NCBI GenBank assembly: GCA_965120355.1
Contig: CBCPMX010000007.1
Coordinates: 1 to 10,712 of the forward strand
Source: CBCPMX01 sp965120355
GTDB lineage: Bacteria; Bacillota; Clostridia; Oscillospirales; Oscillospiraceae
DNA: 10,712 nt
Direction: 5' to 3'
Positions 6,045-10,712 of this stretch are shown piece after piece (position 1 is the stretch's first letter; every line of letters begins with the position of its first letter). Under the pieces are notes generated by a model that was not told where the DNA came from, ran no database searches, and was given only the letters and a program-made list of their open reading frames with translations. A program made the translations under genes and the position numbers.

Positions 6045-8177
6045 TTATCGCTTATCGTAGGCGTTGTAGTTCTCGACCTTCTGGATGGGCACCCGCAGAT
6101 CGCACTGCAGGCAGCGCTTGGACTCGCAGGCGGCCTGCTCGCAGGTGAAGCCCTTGAAGATAGGCTCGAAGTTGTGCTTCCGCTCTTCGGCGGGCTTTTC
6201 CTCCATCTCCTGGCGGGGCAGAGTGGCAAAGTCTTCGATGACGCCGATTTCCGGGTTCAGCTGACGGTCGATCAGCGTCTCGTCAATGTTGCCGTCGCCG
6301 CCCAGGTACTTGTCCATGAGCTGCGCGCACTCCCGGGCGGAGGCAATGGCGTCAATGACGAACTTGGTGCCGGTGATGACGTCGCCGGCGGCGAACACGC
6401 CTTCCACAGAGGCGGTAAACTCGCTCTTGCCGGTCTTGGGATCGATGGGATAGCCGAAGCGGTTGAGTTCCAGGCCGAAGGCATCGGTCAGGCCGGTGAC
6501 CTGGCCGGCGGCAAAGACGATGGAATCGCAGGGGATGACATATGTGCTGTCGGGGATGGGATCCTCCACCAGGGCCCGGGTCTCGGGGTGGAAGTAGAAG
6601 GAGTTGATCTTGTGGACCTGCAGGCCGGTGACCTGGTCCTCGGTGCCGAGAATGGCCTCATTGGAGTGGCTGTCGAACAGGTTGGCGCCCTCTTCCAGCG
6701 CCAGGTCGCGCTCTTCGGGGCTGGCCTGGGAGGCGTCCTTCTCCAGGCATACCACATTGACGGTTTTGCCCATACGGATCAGAGTGCCGACCACGTCAAA
6801 GGCCACGTTGCCGCCGCCGATGATGTTGACGGTCTGGCCCAGGTCGATCTCCTGGCCCAGGCGCTGGGCCTGCAGGATATCCAGGGCGCTGTAGACCTGC
6901 TTGAAGGTGGCGCCGGGCAGATACATCAGCTTCTTGCCCACGCTGGTACCGATGGCCACCAGCACCGCGTCGTAGTCCTTCTTCAGTTCTGCGGCGTTTT
7001 CGATGGGGCTGTTGCAGACCAGCTTGACGCCGGAATCCACAATGACCTGGATTTCATCCAGCACATCCTGGGTGGGGATCCGGTACTCCGGCATGCCGGA
7101 GGTCATGTGGCCGCCGGCGATCTTCTTGGCCTCAAAGACGGTGACGTCGTGGCCGCACTTGTTCAGGTAGTAGGCGGCGGTCAGGCCGGTGGCGCCGCCG
7201 CCGATGACGGCGACCTTCTTGCCGGTGCGGGGCTTGACGGCCAGATATTTTTCTTTCCAGACGTATTCCTTGTCGTTTTCCACGGCAAAGCGCTTCAGGT
7301 TGCGGATGGACAGCGGGTCGTTCAGGGCCTTGCGCTTACAGCCGGTCTCGCAGCGATTGTTGCAGACATAGCCCAGAGCGTGGGGGAAAGGCAGCTTCTC
7401 GCGAATGACGCCCACGGCCTCGGAATATTTGCCGGCGGCGATGAGCCGCAGATAGGCGGGAATGTCCGTATGGGCGGGACACTCGGCGGTGCAGGGGATC
7501 AGCGCCTGTTCTCTGGGCAGATCCTGGCGGAACAGCCCCTCGCCGTCGATCAGCGCGCCGGTGGGGCAGACCTCCACGCAGGCGGAGCAGAACCGGCAAG
7601 CGGTCTGATTCAGAGGCAGGTCCTCCACAGAGGCGACATAGGTCTCGTTGCCTTCCTTCAGATAGTCGATGGCACCGACGCCCCGCAGGTTCTGGCAGGC
7701 GCGGACACAGCGGCCGCACTGAATGCAGCGCTCATTTTCGCGGATGATGATGTTGGAGCCGGTGGGCTTTTTCAGCGTCTTTTTCTCGGGATATACGTCC
7801 TTCATGCGGGCGTGGAGGACGCCCAGATACTGCCACAGGGCCTGCAGCTCACAGTTGCCGTAGGCTTTGCAGCCGGTACAGTCGTGGGGATGGCCGGCCA
7901 TAATCAACTCCATGGCAATTTTCCGCAGCTGGGTTAGGCGGTCGGTGTTGGTGCGCACCCGCATGCCCTCGGCCACCTCGGTCGTGCAGGAGCAGACCGG
8001 CTCGTCCAGGCCGTCGATCTCCACTACGCACAGCTTACAACCGCCGGGAGACGGCAGGTCGGGGTGCGAGCACAGATGGGGAATGTAAATGCCGGCCGCC
8101 AGAGTGGCGTCCAGAACGGACTGACCCTGCTCGGCTTCGATTTGAGTGCCATTTACAAACAAAGTGATTTTGCTCAT
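6045..8177 (-). CDS. NuoG/HydA N-terminal-like and GltD/NfnB-like flavo-iron-sulfur oxidoreductase
   Basis: A 710-residue soluble redox hub. Domains in order: a NuoG-type [2Fe-2S] domain (Cys36, 47, 50, 63); a His-Cys [4Fe-4S] motif HPHDCTGCKAYGNC (His96, Cys100, 103, 109); a two-cluster ferredoxin (Cys151/154/157/161 and Cys194/197/200/204); then a GltD/NfnB-like half with its N-terminal cysteine domain (Cys229, 233, 272, 276, 280), FAD-binding VIGGGATGLTAAYYL (324-338), nucleotide-binding IIGGGNVAFDV (452-462), and the second FAD motif GVFAAGDVITG (593-603). It ends with CESKRCLQC (684-692). After the second Rossmann motif the sequence is VVCLEKDASQ, not the YRR-type stretch of NADPH-dependent GltD, which hints at NADH; that is inference. 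The start at 8177 has AAGGGAG nine nt upstream. It probably moves electrons between a pyridine nucleotide and ferredoxin or a partner enzyme. No H-cluster or molybdopterin domain is attached. Confidence 0.93.
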   Translation of the reverse strand: MSKITLFVNGTQIEAEQGQSVLDATLAAGIYIPHLCSHPDLPSPGGCKLCVVEIDGLDEPVCSCTTEVAEGMRVRTNTDRLTQLRKIAMELIMAGHPHDCTGCKAYGNCELQALWQYLGVLHARMKDVYPEKKTLKKPTGSNIIIRENERCIQCGRCVRACQNLRGVGAIDYLKEGNETYVASVEDLPLNQTACRFCSACVEVCPTGALIDGEGLFRQDLPREQALIPCTAECPAHTDIPAYLRLIAAGKYSEAVGVIREKLPFPHALGYVCNNRCETGCKRKALNDPLSIRNLKRFAVENDKEYVWKEKYLAVKPRTGKKVAVIGGGATGLTAAYYLNKCGHDVTVFEAKKIAGGHMTSGMPEYRIPTQDVLDEIQVIVDSGVKLVCNSPIENAAELKKDYDAVLVAIGTSVGKKLMYLPGATFKQVYSALDILQAQRLGQEIDLGQTVNIIGGGNVAFDVVGTLIRMGKTVNVVCLEKDASQASPEERDLALEEGANLFDSHSNEAILGTEDQVTGLQVHKINSFYFHPETRALVEDPIPDSTYVIPCDSIVFAAGQVTGLTDAFGLELNRFGYPIDPKTGKSEFTASVEGVFAAGDVITGTKFVIDAIASARECAQLMDKYLGGDGNIDETLIDRQLNPEIGVIEDFATLPRQEMEEKPAEERKHNFEPIFKGFTCEQAACESKRCLQCDLRVPIQKVENYNAYDKR

Positions 8178-8252
8178 AATCAGTAACTCCCTTACCAAAA
8201 GAATTGTCGTATGCTTGGGACTGCGCTCCCCCGATCCGTGTCGAAGCCGGGG

Positions 8253-8269
8253 GAAAACGGGCGGTTTTC
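8253..8269. repeat. Small inverted repeat in the redox-operon leader
   Basis: GAAAAC (8253-8258) and GTTTTC (8264-8269) are perfect reverse complements separated by 5 nt. The repeat lies about 16-32 nt after the predicted start site of the flavoprotein transcript, a position from which a bound repressor could block transcription. Its sequence is unlike the palindrome before the MarR gene. It may be chance. Confidence 0.3.
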
Positions 8270-8291
8270 AGAATAATAGCCACTTGCAGTC

Positions 8292-8320
8292 ATTATACCA
8301 GACAACCGCGCCGGAGGCAA
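8292..8320 (-). promoter_or_regulatory. Promoter of the flavo-iron-sulfur operon (extended -10)
   Basis: On the minus strand TGGTATAAT gives a perfect -10 (TATAAT, 8297-8292) with an extended TG (8300-8299). A -35 of TTGCCT (8320-8315, four of six consensus bases) sits at the ideal 17-nt spacing. The start site near 8285 leaves a leader of about 108 nt before the ATG at 8177. The promoter lies in the 266-nt gap after the MarR gene, so the redox operon can be transcribed apart from its neighbour. Confidence 0.72.
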
Positions 8321-8443
8321 TGGTTTTTCCCGCCGCTGGGTGTCAAAAAGGGGACTGGAAATTTCAGCGTTTTGCCGGAACTGCAGCGGCTGCATCCACC
8401 GGCAGCGGCCTGCATGCGGCTGTCTGGGTGCCGTTTCCGCCGC

Positions 8444-8893
8444 TCATCGCCGCCGCTCCACGCAGGTGCGCATCTTCTCGTAGAGCAGGCGGATGGTGTC
8501 CACGGCGGCGCGGCACTGGTCTTCATCCAGGTCCGCCAGGGCGAGCGCCAGCTCGTCGTGGTAGGAGCGGACAAACCGTTCGTAGTGGTCCACGCCCGCC
8601 GGCGTCAGCTCCAGCGCCACAAACCGGCGGTCTGTGGGATCCGGCAGCTTGCGGACATAGCCCATCTCCTCCAGCTGGCCCACCAGCTTGGTGATGCTGG
8701 GGGCGGTGGTGCCCAGGCGGCGCGCCACGTCGGAAACAAAGACCTGCGGCTGCGTCCGGGACAGCTCCTGAATGGCGTCAATGACATTGTTGTGCCGGGG
8801 GACCATCCCCTCCGGCAGCGGCGGCGTCAGTTCCGTGACCTTTTTGGCCAGAAAGCAGGCGTCGATGAGTTCTTTGACCAATGCTGCATACAT
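8444..8893 (-). CDS. MarR-family transcriptional regulator
   Basis: A 149-residue winged-helix protein, the usual MarR length, expected to bind palindromic DNA as a dimer. Residues ~34-60 (NNVIDAIQELSR, VFVSDVARRLG) are the start of the DNA-binding domain. TTAPSITKLVGQLEEMG (62-78) is the recognition helix region, and YVRKLPDPTDRRFVALELT (79-97) is the wing with the characteristic DxxDRR. The flanking helices (residues 1-28 and 101-146) would form the dimer interface. Only two cysteines are present: Cys13 in the first helix and Cys144. The ATG at 8893 follows GGGAGG by 7 nt. A consensus promoter with an overlapping palindrome stands just upstream, so it probably represses itself. The redox operon lies downstream on the same strand behind its own promoter and is the most likely other target, but I cannot see a matching operator there. 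The ligand is unknown. Confidence 0.93.
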   Translation of the reverse strand: MYAALVKELIDACFLAKKVTELTPPLPEGMVPRHNNVIDAIQELSRTQPQVFVSDVARRLGTTAPSITKLVGQLEEMGYVRKLPDPTDRRFVALELTPAGVDHYERFVRSYHDELALALADLDEDQCRAAVDTIRLLYEKMRTCVERRR

Positions 8894-8921
8894 GCTGCCG
8901 CCTCCCGTCTGTTGTCGCTTG

Positions 8922-8942
8922 ATAATTACCGGTAGTAATTAT
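8922..8942. promoter_or_regulatory. Palindromic operator overlapping the marR -10
   Basis: Arms ATAATTAC (8922-8929) and GTAATTAT (8935-8942) are perfect reverse complements around a 5-nt centre. This AT-rich 21-bp dyad stands out in GC-rich DNA, fits the size of known MarR operators, and covers the -10 box and the predicted start site. Autorepression by the adjacent MarR protein is the simple reading. Confidence 0.75.
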
Positions 8943-8966
8943 ATGCCCGGCCACTGGGTTTGTCAA
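8938..8966 (-). promoter_or_regulatory. Consensus sigma-70/sigma-A promoter of the marR gene
   Basis: The minus strand has TTGACA (8966-8961), exactly 17 nt, then TATAAT (8943-8938): a perfect match in both boxes and spacing. The start site should be near 8931, about 38 nt before the ATG at 8893. So strong a promoter with an operator over its -10 fits a tightly repressed, autoregulated gene. Confidence 0.88.
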
Positions 8967-8999
8967 GCCTAACATCCAGAGGATCCGCCGGTATGTCTG

Positions 9000-9028
9000 A
9001 GGCCGCAGCGGCACTGCCGCTGCGGCCT
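9000..9028. terminator. GC-rich hairpin after galT (possible terminator)
   Basis: Arms 9001-9012 (GGCCGCAGCGGC) and 9016-9027 are perfect reverse complements with a 3-nt loop, plus one flanking A-T pair. The hairpin is about 110 nt past the galT stop and upstream of the marR promoter, a sensible place to end the galT transcript. No T-run follows on either strand (TCAGACATACC on the minus strand), so the call is tentative. I find no gene I trust elsewhere in 8967-9137. Confidence 0.45.
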
Positions 9029-9137
9029 TGACCTGTCATAAAATCAGCAATGCGTTTTTGAATGCAGGATTCATCATAAATGGGCAAAGAGCGTTCGCCC
9101 GGCGCCAATTCGCAGCCCATTGCTGCGCGGCGGGACG

Positions 9138-10628
9138 CTATACCTGGCGGAGGAATCTCCGGAACGCGGCGCGGCCCGCTTCATCCCGGCGGTAGACGCC
9201 GGAATGCTCCAGCGCCTCGGCAAAGACCAGACCGGTCTCGTTTTTCAAAACGTCCATGACGTTCTGGGCAGTCAGGGTCTGCCGCGCCGCAATGCCCTCG
9301 GCCCAGTCTGCATGCTTTTCCGTCAGAGGGTCGGACCGCAGATCCTGGCCGGAAATCAGTTTTTCCGCCACGGCGGCCAGCTCTTCTTTCAGTCTGGCCG
9401 GGAGGACCGCCAATCCCATGACCTCGATGAGGCCGATGTTCTCTTTTTTAATGTGGTGCAGTTCCTCGTGGGGGTGGTACAGGCCCAGGGGGTGCTCCGG
9501 CGTGGTCAGGTTGTTGCGCAGCACCAGATTCAGCTCGTACTTGCCGTCCCGCATCCGGGCGATGGGGGTGATGGTATTGTGGGGTTCGCCGTTGGTCTCG
9601 GCAAAAATGCAGGCGCCGGCGTCGGTGTAGCCGCGCCAGGACAGGAGGATTTTGTCCGCCAGGTCGATGATCCGCTGCCGGTCCTCCGAGACAATGCGGA
9701 TGACGGACAGCGGCCACTTGACGATGCCGGCGGGCACATCCTCGTAACCGGGGAATACAACTTCCTCCTCCACCGGGGCTTTGTCCATGGCGAAGGTGTA
9801 GCGTCCGCCCTGGAAGTGATCGTGGGCCAGAATGGAGCCGCCCACCAGGGGCAGGTCCGCATTGGAGCCCACAAAGTAGTGGGGGAACTGGCGGACAAAG
9901 TCCAGCAGCTTGCCGAAGCATGCCCGGTCGATCTTCATGGGCGTGTGGACGCTGTTGAGGCAGATGCAGTGCTCATTATAATAGACATAGGGCGAATACT
10001 GCATAAACCAGGGGGAGTCGTTGATGGTGATTGGCACAATGCGGTGATTCTGCCGGGCAGGGTGGTTCACACGTCCGGCATAGCCCTCGTTCTCGGCGCA
10101 CAGCTGGCACTGGGGATAGTTGGCCTCCGGCAGATTGCGGGCGGCGGCAATGGCCTTGGGGTCCTTTTCCGGCTTGGAAAGGTTAATGGTGATATCCAGA
10201 TCGCCGTATTCGGTGGACACCTTCCACTGCATATCCCGGGCAATGCGGTCCCGGCGGATGTAGTTGGTGTCCTGGCTCAGCTTGTAGTACCAGTCTGTAG
10301 CGGCCTCCGGGCTCTGGGCATAGCGCTGCCGGAACTTCTCCACGACCTGGGCGGGGCGCGGCGTCAGACGGCCCATGACGGCGGAGTCCAGCAGGTCCCG
10401 ATAGACCACGGAGTTCGTTTCCAGCACACCCCGGGCATAGGCGTCGTCCAGCAGTTCGTCCAGCACCGGCGCCAGGGCGATTTCCCCGAATTCTTCACCG
10501 GTAGGGGTGTAGCTGTCCAGGCGCAGGACCTCCAGAACGGCGTTGACCGCCCAGTTGCGTTCGCTCTCTTCGATCAGTCCCGTGCGCAGGGCGTAGGTGA
10601 TCAGTTGGTCGATGGCGCGGTTTACCAT
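9138..10628 (-). CDS. galT: UDP-glucose--hexose-1-phosphate uridylyltransferase (Firmicutes-type GalT)
   Basis: Transfers UMP between UDP-glucose and galactose-1-phosphate, giving UDP-galactose and glucose-1-phosphate in the Leloir pathway (cytosol). The 496-residue protein is the long Bacillus/Lactobacillus-type GalT. Visible landmarks are YPQCQLCAENEGY (171-183), a PxxPYxYYNEHC-like block (SPYVYYNEHCICLN, 212-225), the catalytic region GGSILAHDHFQGGRY (263-277), EPHNTITPIARMRDG (348-362) and HPHEELHHIKKENIGLIEVM (385-404). I start at the ATG at 10628 (MVNRAIDQLI), with AAAGGA about 12 nt upstream; the in-frame ATG at 10640 directly abuts that AAGGA and is less likely. The frame stays open almost to the right edge, so I cannot rule out a longer start, but residues before 10628 do not look like the family. 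The 84 nt to its right hold no gene I can call; galK or galE could lie beyond. Confidence 0.95.
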   Translation of the reverse strand: MVNRAIDQLITYALRTGLIEESERNWAVNAVLEVLRLDSYTPTGEEFGEIALAPVLDELLDDAYARGVLETNSVVYRDLLDSAVMGRLTPRPAQVVEKFRQRYAQSPEAATDWYYKLSQDTNYIRRDRIARDMQWKVSTEYGDLDITINLSKPEKDPKAIAAARNLPEANYPQCQLCAENEGYAGRVNHPARQNHRIVPITINDSPWFMQYSPYVYYNEHCICLNSVHTPMKIDRACFGKLLDFVRQFPHYFVGSNADLPLVGGSILAHDHFQGGRYTFAMDKAPVEEEVVFPGYEDVPAGIVKWPLSVIRIVSEDRQRIIDLADKILLSWRGYTDAGACIFAETNGEPHNTITPIARMRDGKYELNLVLRNNLTTPEHPLGLYHPHEELHHIKKENIGLIEVMGLAVLPARLKEELAAVAEKLISGQDLRSDPLTEKHADWAEGIAARQTLTAQNVMDVLKNETGLVFAEALEHSGVYRRDEAGRAAFRRFLRQV

Positions 10629-10712
10629 GGTTATGACCATTCCTTTCCGCTGCGCTCCAAGGCACCAAAGGGGCATGAAACCCACTTGACCTATGTAGCA
10701 CAGCACGATATA

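Noticed and set aside
5691..7937. A 748-codon open frame on the plus strand opposite the flavo-iron-sulfur gene
   Set aside because: It is the antisense shadow of a clearly recognised gene. GC-rich codon use on the minus strand leaves the opposite frame open; the product is a low-complexity Gly/Ala/Val/Leu/Asp-rich string with no recognisable domain.
8345..8380. A possible terminator for marR: a weak CTGAAA/TTTCAG-like dyad followed on the minus strand by CCCCTTTTTG
   Set aside because: The stem is short, has a wobble and almost no loop, and four C residues separate it from the T-run; too weak to list as a feature.
8926..9120. A 64-codon minus-strand frame between galT and marR
   Set aside because: No ribosome-binding site precedes its ATG, it runs through the GC hairpin, and its last codons are the -35 and -10 boxes of the marR promoter. 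The first half looks slightly protein-like, so a small fossil is possible, but I cannot support a gene.
1..10712. CRISPR arrays, tRNA or rRNA genes, insertion sequences, attachment sites
   Set aside because: I looked for regularly spaced repeats, cloverleaf-like segments, transposase motifs and terminal inverted repeats and saw none; the stretches between genes are short and explained by promoters and hairpins.

Overview
The window is GC-rich bacterial DNA. Every gene I can support lies on the minus strand, so transcription runs right to left. The protein families point to a gut-type anaerobic Firmicute, probably Oscillospiraceae/Clostridiales: a Bacillus/Clostridium-type GalT, a Firmicutes-type pyrimidine-nucleoside phosphorylase, NuoG/HydA-like plus GltD/NfnB-like flavin and Fe-S proteins, and strong AGGAGG ribosome-binding sites. 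That placement is inference; there is no rRNA or other phylogenetic marker.

Layout in transcription order (right to left). (1) galT (10628-9138), UDP-glucose--hexose-1-phosphate uridylyltransferase, followed by a short intergenic stretch with a GC-rich hairpin. (2) A MarR-family regulator (8893-8444) behind a perfect consensus promoter (TTGACA, 17 nt, TATAAT); a perfect 8+5+8 palindrome overlaps its -10 box, which suggests autoregulation. (3) A two-gene redox operon (8177-5348) with its own extended -10 promoter. Its first gene is a 710-residue flavo-iron-sulfur protein that joins the cluster-rich N-terminus of NuoG/HydA to a GltD/NfnB-type FAD-NAD(P) oxidoreductase. Its second gene is a 226-residue protein joining a degenerate NuoF/HydB C-terminal cluster domain to a monocluster-type ferredoxin domain, with an unusual Gly/Arg tail. 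A rho-independent terminator closes the operon. (4) A compact deoxynucleoside-catabolism operon, deoC-deoB-cdd-pdp (5019-1424), from an extended -10 promoter and a leader with a GC-rich hairpin. Its genes overlap by 4, 19 and 53 nt. (5) After a 161-nt gap with a 12-bp perfect hairpin comes the first 420 codons of a TTG-initiated lipoprotein, cut by the left edge. It has an N-terminal propeller-like region and then the start of an extracellular solute-binding domain.

Function: the deo operon is a full route from (deoxy)cytidine and (deoxy)uridine/thymidine through deoxyribose-1-phosphate and deoxyribose-5-phosphate to acetaldehyde plus glyceraldehyde-3-phosphate. GalT feeds galactose-1-phosphate into UDP-sugar metabolism. 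The redox pair has the electron-wiring parts of a bifurcating hydrogenase, formate dehydrogenase or complex I peripheral arm, but no H-cluster or molybdopterin catalytic domain and no NuoF FMN/NADH domain. It is the least explained and most interesting part of the window.
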